From assembly GCA_032158125.1 (NCBI GenBank), contig JASKOT010000005.1, forward strand, positions 62,001 through 126,000: DNA of 64,000 nucleotides. Reading direction: 5' to 3'. This stretch comes from Papiliotrema nemorosa (lineage: Eukaryota > Basidiomycota > Tremellomycetes > Tremellales > Rhynchogastremaceae). Shown here one piece after another: positions 55,132 to 64,000 of the stretch (positions are counted from its first letter, which is position 1; the number at the start of each line of letters is the position of its first letter). The notes beneath the pieces are model-generated. The model did no database searches, was not told where the DNA came from, and saw only the letters and a program-made list of their open reading frames with translations. The translations under genes and the position numbers were made by a program.

Positions 55132-58050
55132 TTACAACCTCGCCTCGACCTTCGCGCCGTGGCCAGACCGCCAGATCCCGACCCCAAACACCTCCTCCAA
55201 TGCTTCTTCGATTTTGGTCACGTACACAAATTCTACCTGATCTTGAACAGTCTGAGGGAGGTCGGCGTGAACATTCTTCTTATTCGCCTTGGGCATGATT
55301 ATCCTTCCTCGTCAATTCCATACATTGCGCATAAGATCTACTCACTTTGTGATACCCGCTCGGTGAGCGCCAAGGACCTTCTCTTTGATTCCGCCTACGG
55401 GGGTGCTAGTCGTTAGCCAATCTCCGGGATGATCTAGAACAAAGACCTACACAGCTCCACGGAGGGTGATCTCACCCGTCACAGCGATAGTGGATGGCAT
55501 TGATCTTCCAGATAGCAAGCTCACAAATGCCAAAACCATGCCGACCCCAGCACTCGGCCCATCCTTCTTGACGGACCCGGACGGTAGATGCAGCTGCGAA
55601 TGAGTAAGGCGTTGCACCGAAGAGATTGCACCCACATGAACATCCATGCTCTTCAGCGGATCCCCCTCCTCGCCTCGTTCGAGATTCAACATCCCTGCTC
55701 GGCTCTTGACCAATGTCAGAGCCAGCTCGGCAGACTCCGAGATCACCTTGGCCAGATTTCCCGTCATGACCAGCTTTCCCTTGCCTCCTGGTACAAGAAC
55801 AGTCTCAATGAGCAGTATTCCGCCCATACCACTACCCTGATATGCCATCCCACTTCTGGTCAGCAGGAACAGATGAGAGCTTTCGACGGAACTTACGTGA
55901 CTACACCGGGCCGGTGGGATTCTGATCGGATTTCTTGGTCGTATCTGGCCAGTCCTAAAATCCTCTCAACATCTTCCACGCCGATTGAAGGGTTGTATAT
56001 CGATGAATCAGCCCTGGATGTGGAAAACTCTACTGCCTTCCCCCGGCAGATCTTGCCAAGTTCCCGTTCCAGAGATCTCACTCCGGCCTGATTATCAGAA
56101 GGGTTTGCAACGCATGCCTTTGAGCCTCACCTCTCTGGTATAGTCGGTGACGACCTTCAGCAAGGCTTCCTCGCCCAGTTGCACCTGCTCCACCTTCAAG
56201 CCATTCTCCTTGACTTGCTTGGGCAGCAGGAACCTCTTTGCAATAGCAACTTTCTCGTCGGTCACGTAGCCAGAGCACTCGATCACCTCGCATCGGTCGA
56301 GTAGTGGCGGGGAGATTGTGTCCAGCGTGTTGGCCGTAGCGATAAAGAGGACTTGCGAAAGATCGATTGTCACGTCGCCAAGGTAATGATCATGGAAACC
56401 CCAATTCTGCGCCGGATCCAAGGTTTCAAGAAGCGCCGCTGAGGGGTCACCATGATAGCTCGACGTCCCGACCTTGTCCAATTCGTCGAGGAGGATAAGC
56501 GGGTTGGACACCTTGACTTTTCGCATCGCTTGGACGAGAAGACCGGGCAACGCACCAACATAGGTTCTGCGGTGTCCTCGGATTTCCGCTTCGTCTCGGA
56601 CTCCACCCAGCGATATTCGGTGAAACTTTCTTCCCATCGATTCAGCGAGCGATCGAGCAATCGAAGTCTTGCCTACGCCAGGAGGACCGACTAGGAGCAA
56701 GATTGGGCCCTTGTCGCGATAGACCTCTTTGGGCGGACCGTCGATGTCTTCCATGTCAGATCTCGGTTTCAGTGCTTCGCGACGTTCTTCATCTGGGATG
56801 AGTTCTAGCAGATCTTCCGTCGTGCTGTCGTCCATCGCCTGAACTTTGGGCTTCGCATCCTCTTCCCGCCTCACATCCTCGAGATAAAGCTTTTTCTTCA
56901 GCCTGACACATCAGCTTCGGCATGAATACGGCGGCATGACTGTCTCACCTGTACACGGCGAGGTACTCTACCACTCTGCGCTTGACAGCCTCCAGCCCCT
57001 CATGCTCGGCGTCCAGTTTCTTCCTAGCTTCTTCCAAATTGACGCTATCATCCACCTCGCTGACCCTTTTCCATGGAAGTGCCAATATCCACTCGACGTA
57101 CGTCCTGACCAGCGAATATTCCGCTGATTGCTGTTGCATCCCGCCCAATCGGCCCAGCTCGCGTGTTACCGCTTCTCGTGCGGCTGTAGACAGCTCTTCC
57201 TTCCTCTCGTTGAACAGCTTGTGTATTCCTTGTAGATCTTCCGATACCTGAGGAGCAGGTCGCGCAGACGAGGCTTGGGTGCGAGGTTGTCGTTTGACCA
57301 GTGCACCTGATTTTGTTGCCGGGACCAACGCCTTTGACGGTGTTGACGGAGGGGTTATCCCTCTGTCCGCCATGAGATCCAATAAGATCCCCTTGACTCT
57401 CTCAACCCTCTCTTCCACGTCAGGCATACCCAATAGTTCCGCTCTGATCTCCCAAGGTACCCCTAAAATCGTCACGAGGATATCGGCGAGCAAAGAGGGC
57501 GGGACGATCATGACCCGTTCGTGAATCTGCTTTGGCAGCAGACGCAGAGCCAGCGGGAGCAGGTCGTTAGTGGTGATAGGTGGGTTCACAGGCAGAGGAA
57601 GGGAGAACGTCGACACCGTCAGGGGGTTGGGGGGAAGGATGGACAAGACGGGAGGTAGAGATCGAGGAAGTCGGATGCGTGCTAGACCTTCAAATGTTAC
57701 ATTGTACTTGTCGCCCTTGTCGCTCTTTTCGACGCTCTTGATTCGTGCGGCTGATTGTCAGCGCAAAGCTAAGTAGACCATCAAGACGGCCGTGAGAATG
57801 ACATGTCAGCAGACTCACCACATGCCCAACGTCCCACCCGCCGATCGATCTCGTACACTGGAACGACAGCGACCATTCTCGATCCATCCTCCCCCTTGCG
57901 ATCTTTGACATTCTCGGCGATTGTATTGAGTATAACAGCAACGTGTGATCCAGGCAGAGTCGTGGTCACCTGTAAATGGGGAAAGAGCACTTGGTTCGGC
58001 GGCAATGGGACGAGAGGGAGAGTGGAAGGTAGGAAAGGCGTTGTCGGCAT
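55132..58050 (-). CDS. Peroxisomal Lon protease (LONP2-type) with PTS1 ending -ARL
   Basis: ATP-dependent AAA+ serine protease of the peroxisomal matrix. Several exons. N-terminal substrate domain: [30 protein letters not shown] and [18 protein letters not shown]. Coiled middle: [18 protein letters not shown] and [21 protein letters not shown]+ module: Walker [12 protein letters not shown], Walker [13 protein letters not shown], sensor [20 protein letters not shown]. Protease domain: [17 protein letters not shown], catalytic Ser in [11 protein letters not shown] and catalytic Lys in the [18 protein letters not shown] segment near 55300. The last residues are AKVEARL before the TAA at 55134-55132; ARL fits the [SAC]-[KRH]-[LM] PTS1 rule. 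The absence of a mitochondrial presequence and the presence of PTS1 separate it from Pim1. Confidence 0.93.
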
Positions 58051-58493
58051 CTTTTTGCTGCAACACCTAGGTGATCTTCTGGCTCAAACAACGGCAATGT
58101 CGCTACGTTCACAGTGATCCCCTAGTGCTCTAGTAGACGGGACTTGTGGTGAGAGTGTTGACGATCATTGACAGAAACACGAGGATGAGGCGAGTCATCG
58201 AACGGTGCTCTTATACCCGCTATAACCGGAGACCTCGATGACCTCTGCGAGCTGCGGTCAATCCCAAGCTCAAGGACTTGGCATGCATGCTATCACCTCG
58301 AGTCAAAGTACCATTGTTGATCGACAGCTAGCATGTCGGCTCTGTCGGTTTAAGGCACCGAAGAGCAGACCATGAAGAAGACACCAGAGGTCAGCGCACT
58401 TTCGGCTATAGCGGCGGCTTTAGGGGAACATTCACAGCGCAGTCGTTTGACCTATAATATGAAGCATCGACACGAGAGGATTATCGACCTCCC
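58051..58493. promoter_or_regulatory. Divergent promoter between Lon protease and ATP-grasp genes
   Basis: 443 bases shared by two divergent genes. No TATA box near either ATG. Contains GCATGCATGC-like sequence near 58283 but no supported operator. Confidence 0.45.
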
Positions 58494-59800
58494 ATGAACC
58501 GGTCTCAAGAGCTAATGCAAGTCATGCGGGTGGCCATCATGCATCAAGCAGGGCCAGTGCCTTCTGTGGGAGGAACTACAAAACCCATGAAACCAGGAGG
58601 CAAGTAACATTCCACAGCTATTGACGGGGAGTCTGACCTGACAGGATACGCCGACTCGAGCGCAGACTTGGCTTATAATCTCCGACAAGCCGGTGTAGAT
58701 GTGCTCATCCCCGTACAGGAGCCAGACCCGGTGAGGCACCTAGACTGGTCCTTCAAGGATGACGAGACTTCCATCCTCGACGCGGTATCCAAGGGCGCCA
58801 ACGTCTTATGGGCCAATACGGTGTTACATTCTCAGCATCCCCTCGCCCTACTTCCACACAGCCACTTAGATATTGGAGATGTTCGTATGGTGGGCCAGAA
58901 CCCGAATGATGTGGAGAGATACGATGATAAGCAATACACCAACGCCTGGTTGGCTCAACAACCAGGACTGGAAGATGCTTTTCCTCGATCTTGGCTCGTG
59001 ACGAGGACGAATGTCGATGAGATGAAGCAGAAGGAAGCGATGGGACTGGTGGTCAAGCCAATTAGAGGCAGAGGGAGTCATGGAGTGACGAAAGTCTCCT
59101 CGGTCGAAGACAGGAATCGAGCGATAGACGAGCTGTTGAAGGAGGACGAAGGGTGTTTGGTCGAGGAGTATTTGTCAGGGGAAGAGATCACCATAACAGT
59201 CATGCCTCCAGGTGACTATGATGTGAGTGTCCATACACTCAAATTTCCTTGGCCTGCAATTTAGACTGAAAATGCTCATGATAGACGGTGGGGAAGCAGG
59301 ATAAGCATTGGTCGCTGCCTGTGATCACACGGTTCAACCATATCAACGGCAAGTCGTTCCCTCTCTGAGTTCCCGTGAGTCTGCTGAAGAACAGGCATCG
59401 CACCTTATAACGGTGTCGTGGCCGTGACAGCCAACTCCCGTCTCGTCTCTCCTTCGGAACACTCCTCCGATCCTAGCTATTCCCGTGTTCAAGCACATTG
59501 CGCTCGTGCTGCCGAGCTCCTGGTCGCTACGGCTCCTATACGTATAGACTGTAGAAGGAGAAGTGAAACATCCGACTTTGTGTTGTTTGACGTGAACATG
59601 AAGCCTGTGAGTCTGTTGCAGCCCCCTCATTTTAGATAATAGCGACTAACACAAAGAATGCTACAGGCCCCGGACGACCTGGACGCGAGGATCAGGCGTC
59701 ACTGACCACTATGGCTGCGGCTGGTCTGGGATGGGACTACAAAAAGCTCATATCGAACATCGTCAGACAAGCAAAACCGCTCTCAGAGATTGTCAAGTGA
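58494..59800 (+). CDS. ATP-grasp ligase of unknown substrate (D-Ala-D-Ala-ligase-like)
   Basis: Five exons (58494-58599, 58645-59222, 59285-59348, 59395-59606, 59657-59800) give 367 aa with every phase consistent. N-domain: MRVAIMHQAGPVPSVGGTT and YADSSADLAYNLRQAGVDVLIP. ATP-grasp parts: VRMVGQNPNDVERYDDKQYTN, GLVVKPIRGRGSHGVTKV (nucleotide-binding Lys and Gly-rich loop), CLVEEYLSGEEITITVMP, then the metal-binding end FVLFDVNMKPNATGPGRPG. Introns 1 and 3 start with GC (GCAAGT in both), not GT; no GT donor gives the right frame. This family occurs in fungi without cell-wall peptidoglycan, so D-alanine is not the expected substrate. Sits head to head with Lon and tail to tail, 72 bp away, with D-lactate dehydrogenase. 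Confidence 0.85.
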
Positions 59801-59872
59801 AGTATCCAACCACGAGATGGCGATGCATATTACCAAGATCCAACATTCCATGGGAAGGATGAGATGAATCTC

Positions 59873-62055
59873 TTAGTCTGGATACAACTATGATTCAACT
59901 CCAACATCGTTTTGAAAGTACGCGAAGACTCACCTTGCCAGGATTCATGATGCCTTTGGGATCCAATGCCTGTTTCAACGTCTTCATCACGTTCAATGTC
60001 CCGTCGCCCAGCTCTGAGCGCAGGTAGCCCTGACGATCAGCATGGAAGGGACGTAAAGAAGTTTGTACCTTTTTGCCTATTCCGACACCATGTTCACCTG
60101 TCATTTAGCGAGACTCTGCGGTTCAAGCATCAACTCACCTGTACATGTTCCCTCTAGAGCGATAGCTCTTTCTACCATCTACTCGGTCAGCGGCTTCTTA
60201 TGTAGAATCAGCACCTGGCTCACTCTATGTGCAGCCGCATCTATCTTCTCGAATTCTCCTGGTATCTTTGGATCGAAAATCAACGCCGAGTGGAAATTTC
60301 CATCCCCGACGTGTCTGTCTGTAAGCGCAAAGAAGACTCAAGAGCTGCAAAAGTCAATCTCACCCTAAGATAGGCCCCACTATGCCATGTTTTGCCAGGT
60401 CCTCCTTTGTCTCCTTGACCAACCTCGGCAGATTACTGACGGGTACGCAAACGTCCGTCGAATAACACGTGCCACCCGGTACCAAAGCCATTGCGCTCCA
60501 GTGAGCTCCCTTCCTAGCTGACCACAACTCTGCGCTTTGCGCATCATTCTCCGCAAATACAAGATTAGCTCCCCCATGCTTCTTGGCAATCTCAGTGACT
60601 ATAGCGATGTTCTGGTCGATCGCTTGCGGGGTGGCTCCTTGAAACTTGAAGAATATAGTATCGAGGCCTTGAGGTAAGGGCATCGAGACGTTGCCGAATT
60701 GCTGAATCGCTTTCATCATGAGAGTGTCGCATAGCTCGACGCATTCTGGATTATCAGCAGGGCTTGATCGCTGAGGAAGAGATACTTACGCATTTGAACA
60801 CCCTTGTTGATCACCTCTCCGACAGCTTGGACGGCTTCTTCGACTCCAGGGAAGCCACAAACGGCGACTCGAGTAGGTAGGACGGGAGCGAGACGGATAG
60901 TGGCTGGCTCGTTCAGTGAATCACCTCGATATCTCTGTAGCTCACCTTCGGTCACTATACCTAGCGTGCCCTCGGCTCCGATGAACAGCTTGGTCAGGTC
61001 GTAGCCAGCTGATGATTTTCTGCGCCCAATATCAGCCGTGTTTCAGAGCGAGACGATTGCGGCTCACCTTGACCTTTGCCTTGTCTTGATAATTTCTCCG
61101 CTGGGCAGGACGATCGTCTGTACTCAGCTCTCACGACACTTCCTTCAGGCTCAGGGCAGCTCACGGCATTCAAAAACCACTCTCCCTTGGCTGTCCCATA
61201 CCTCACGGCATTAGTCCCGCTGCATCCGTTCGCCATCATGCCTCCGATACAGGCTCCAGGTCCCGGATCTAAAGGGAAAAACAACGCCAAACCCTTCTCC
61301 TTCAATTCTTCATTGATCGCCTCCCATTGGCAACCCGCTTGTACTACCGCATCGGAGTCTTGCTCGTGAATCTCTAGAATCTCATTCATCCGGGATACAT
61401 CGATACAGATACCCGCATGAGGACAGGTGATATGGCCCTCGAGGGACGTTCCGCCAGAGTATGGGGTGACGGGGATGGAGTGCGTATTGGCTAATTTCAT
61501 GACGAATGAGACGTCTTCCGTGGACTCGGCATAAACCACAACATCCGGAATAGCGGCAGCTAGGAGTCAGCTCTGAGCAAGGGGGAGCGTTCAGGCTCTG
61601 GACTCACCATGATATGTGTTGGGCGAAGAACCATGAACCAACCGATCGTCCGGATTCGTCGAGACCTGATCTTCCCTCAACTTGACCTGATCAGGTTTCA
61701 AACCCTCTCTCAACATCCCAATGACCTTCTTGACTGTTTCTTGATCGGCATATTGCGGACTCGAACCTGGCTTTTGAGGGGTAGACGAGGAAGTAGCAGA
61801 AGTCACTGCCCAGGGATTTTTGGGAGTGGTCTCGCCAGATGTTTGTGGTGAGTCGGCGTGAATGGTATTTCGGGTAGCGTATATATAAGCCAAGGACGCT
61901 GCTGTCGTTCCGGCTAGTAATAAAGTTGTATACCTCGATGTATTTGGATGGGTACGACTAGAGAAGGGTCGGGAGGGGAGTCGAGTCGATGCCCTCGCGG
62001 GGACCGATCGCAATACCGTCAAGCCTTTTCCAAACGTCAGAGTCGATCTCAACAT
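59873..62055 (-). CDS. DLD1: Mitochondrial D-lactate dehydrogenase (cytochrome)
   Basis: FAD flavoenzyme oxidising D-lactate with electrons passed to cytochrome c. Start at the ATG at 62055: [17 protein letters not shown], an Arg/Ser-rich mitochondrial presequence, followed by a membrane-anchor-like helix ([17 protein letters not shown]); the frame upstream has only a TTG start. FAD_binding_4 domain: [53 protein letters not shown], then the adjacent [21 protein letters not shown] (read across introns). C-terminal oxidase domain: [48 protein letters not shown]. The last intron (donor after NPGK) leads to the four-residue end LYPD, as usual for D-lactate dehydrogenases, with stop at 59875-59873. 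Confidence 0.93.
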
Positions 62056-63062
62056 GGCTCCCGCGGGTTCAAGACGAACGAATTGAGGACTATGCACAGT
62101 GTCAGAGCACAAGAATATGCGCTGTCATCTATGTAAAGTACTCGGAATATGGTACATTCCGAAAGCCGGAAAAGGCCGTCAGTTGCCGCTCTCATCCCTC
62201 TACAGCACGCCTCTTCATCGCATACACGACGTTGGGAGCAGCGACAAAAAGGACTATAGCTGTCTTGTATATGTATCAGAGAAAATATTGGTCTATCAGC
62301 CCATGTAAACCCGCAGATTTCACAGATGAAACCGATTTGAGCTGACTGAGGCGAGTCCGAATGACTAGGAGTTTACAAATCACTCAGAAACCTCAGGCTC
62401 TGCATTTGGATGTTGGGCAGGGTCGAAAAGATGCGGAGCTGCTGGATTTTGTCGGCCCGGTAATTTGCGGAGTCTGGCTGGTCCTCAAAGCCTCCTACAA
62501 CACGAAACGGCGAGAATCATGTGATCCTTCGCTATTTTGATCTCGTACAAGGCGCATGCCCATAGGAATGTTGAATGGTGGATATGGTCAGGATTGCGCA
62601 CTCTAGAATCAACCGATTCGCCGCCATGACTTGCTTTTCGAGCCGACGCGAATGGTCACCTTTATCAGCGTCCGAGATTTGTCCCAGAGTGACATCTTTC
62701 CTATCCCTTGATAACCTCTGTATTTTTCGCGCTCTCGAATGGCGTGAGATAATTCATGCCCATACCTGTCAAGCTTTCAGCCTGTCATGGCATAGCGAGC
62801 TGCTATCCATCCCCTCATTTGATACGGTTGGCCGGGAGGTGCCAGTGCACTTCAACTTTAGACCGGGGCGCAATGAATGCTAAGCACGAGACGCCTAATT
62901 CGGAAGATCAAGGTAGAACATCGCTGCCGTTTCTGACGCCATGCCCATGTGGACGGATCGAGACATGAATTCATCGGGCTCTCTAAAAACACTCGGAGCG
63001 GGATGTGGGAGACGTTGCAGCTATCCCCTTGTTGATCTGACCCAGAAGGCGCATTGCGATGT
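62056..63062. other. 1-kb intergenic region upstream of D-lactate dehydrogenase
   Basis: Between two minus-strand genes: DLD promoter at left, LSM1 3' UTR at right. Open frames of 60-118 codons are present on the plus strand but have no signatures. No RNA gene recognised. Confidence 0.45.
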
Positions 63063-63781
63063 CTAGTACGCATCACCTTCCCTTCCTTCATTTGCGAAGC
63101 CAAGTTTGTCGAGAACTTTGGCTTTAATGAGGAAGTCTCTCTCTTTTCGTTTCTGCTCGTCAGCCAAATCCTAGAGGTGCATTATTGAGGCAGGTGGAGT
63201 CTGATACCTACGTTGTCCGCTTCGATCTCAGCTTGGATCTCTTCGAACGGAGCTTCTAGCAGAGGGACATTATCTTCCGCTATCAGATCCTATACATTAG
63301 TCGAGGCTAAACAAACGGTCAAGCGCTGATGAGTAGAGGGGTTGAAGCGGGATGAGAAAGGGTTGATCTGGACTTACAATTTCTCCTAGAGCTACTACAT
63401 TCTCTCCTCTGATCAACAACACCCCCAGATCTCTGTCCGCATACTCCCTTTTGAAATGTAACCTCTCAATAGTGCTCTCCAACAGGAAGTTTGCTGTGAA
63501 TTAGCAGGATAATCTGGTTGAAGTCGAAGGGAACTCACCGAATTGATCGTAACTCCTGAACACACCTATGAGTTTTCTGCCATCCCGCAGAATCACCATG
63601 ACCTTTTCTTCGCAGTGTCAGTATAGCAGCACGATTGGGAAAGACTGGCGAATATGTTTCGGGAAAGTGTTTATAGCGCTCGGTACAGTAGGGCGGGATG
63701 AGGGAGGCAAGGTTTGGGTGACTCACTGTCGACGAGGTCGACGAGCGATCCTGATGTTGTGAACGGTATAAGAGCGTCCAT
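63063..63781 (-). CDS. LSM1: LSm1, cytoplasmic mRNA-decay Sm-like protein
   Basis: Subunit specific to the Lsm1-7 ring that binds oligoadenylated 3' ends and promotes decapping with Pat1. Five exons (63781-63727, 63607-63539, 63493-63378, 63289-63212, 63170-63063) splice exactly to 141 aa. Sm1 motif: SLVDLVDKKVMVILRDGRKL then GVFRSYDQFANFLLE. Sm2 motif: GVLLIRGENVVALGEID. The C-terminal extension after the Sm fold (EEIQAEIEADNDLADEQKRK, ending GREGDAY) is the long helix that marks LSm1. Small exons and 50-120 nt introns are typical for this genome. The gene is complete inside the window. Confidence 0.95.
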
Positions 63782-64000
63782 ATCGACGAAGCAGTTGGAT
63801 GTGAGAGGATGGTTATAGGCATGAGAGGGTAGTTCAGTGTGGATGGGTGTGTGGGTGGGAAATTTGATTCCGCTCTGATGACGAGGACGAGGGTTTGGGT
63901 AGCGACGACGATGGGTTTGATCACTTGCTCTACCTCGTATATCCATCACCTACACCTCCTCCACGTGCATTCTGACAGAGCCTTACAGCATTGGTCTCCT
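63782..64000 (-). promoter_or_regulatory. Upstream region of LSM1
   Basis: 219 bases to the window edge; 5' UTR and promoter of LSM1. Frames open here are continuations of non-coding readings. No TATA box seen. Confidence 0.4.

Noticed and set aside
62056..62112. Upstream extension of D-lactate dehydrogenase
   Set aside because: It would need a TTG start; the ATG at 62055 begins an ideal mitochondrial presequence.

Overview
This window is a gene-dense eukaryotic (fungal) nuclear segment, most likely from a basidiomycete yeast of the Tremellomycetes. Reasons: almost every gene is broken by very short introns (about 45-65 nt) with GTGAGT/GTAAGT-like donors and a CTGA(C/T) branch motif close to the AG acceptor; intergenic spaces are short; coding GC is moderate to high; and the gene content (Atg1, Pex12, zuotin, LSm1, SF3B6/p14, peroxisomal Lon, D-lactate dehydrogenase) is eukaryotic. 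The genus assignment is inference; no marker gene settles it. Gene ends given here are CDS bounds that include introns; exon joins were made by hand.

Layout. 1-6.5 kb: ATG1 kinase (minus strand, C-terminus cut by the window edge) and a 531-aa unknown protein. 7.3-8.0 kb: a small secreted protein. 9.9-28.9 kb is an accessory nutrient-acquisition block: a secreted copper amine oxidase divergent from a secreted GMC oxidoreductase with a C-terminal ricin-type lectin domain, a NUP-family purine nucleoside protein, an MFS sugar porter divergent from an apparently intracellular GH78 alpha-L-rhamnosidase, and an AAAP amino-acid permease. 29.7-36.6 kb is mostly housekeeping: PEX12, a small unknown protein, a small Cys-rich protein, SF3B6 with a 12-nt microexon, and zuotin. 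37.3-45.0 kb: an intronless EF-hand NADPH oxidase, a disordered-plus-alpha/beta-hydrolase protein and an FMN-binding split-barrel protein. 45.2-48.1 kb: a secreted M43 metallopeptidase joined through a 5-residue-period repeat to a second ricin-type lectin domain. 49.2-52.7 kb: a large mostly disordered protein with repeated short motifs. 53.3-63.8 kb: a 2-oxoglutarate/Fe(II) oxygenase-like protein, peroxisomal Lon (PTS1 -ARL), an ATP-grasp enzyme, mitochondrial D-lactate dehydrogenase and LSM1.

How they fit together (inference): the 10-29 kb block looks like a set for feeding on plant or decaying matter: two secreted enzymes expected to release H2O2 (amine oxidase and GMC oxidase), a nucleoside-handling protein, sugar import plus rhamnoside hydrolysis, and amino-acid uptake. 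GATAAG boxes near the amine oxidase and the nucleoside gene would fit nitrogen control. The most unusual theme is that the same kind of beta-trefoil lectin has been attached to two unrelated secreted enzymes 28 kb apart. Two further splicing oddities stand out: GC-AG introns concentrated in 50-60 kb and the SF3B6 microexon.
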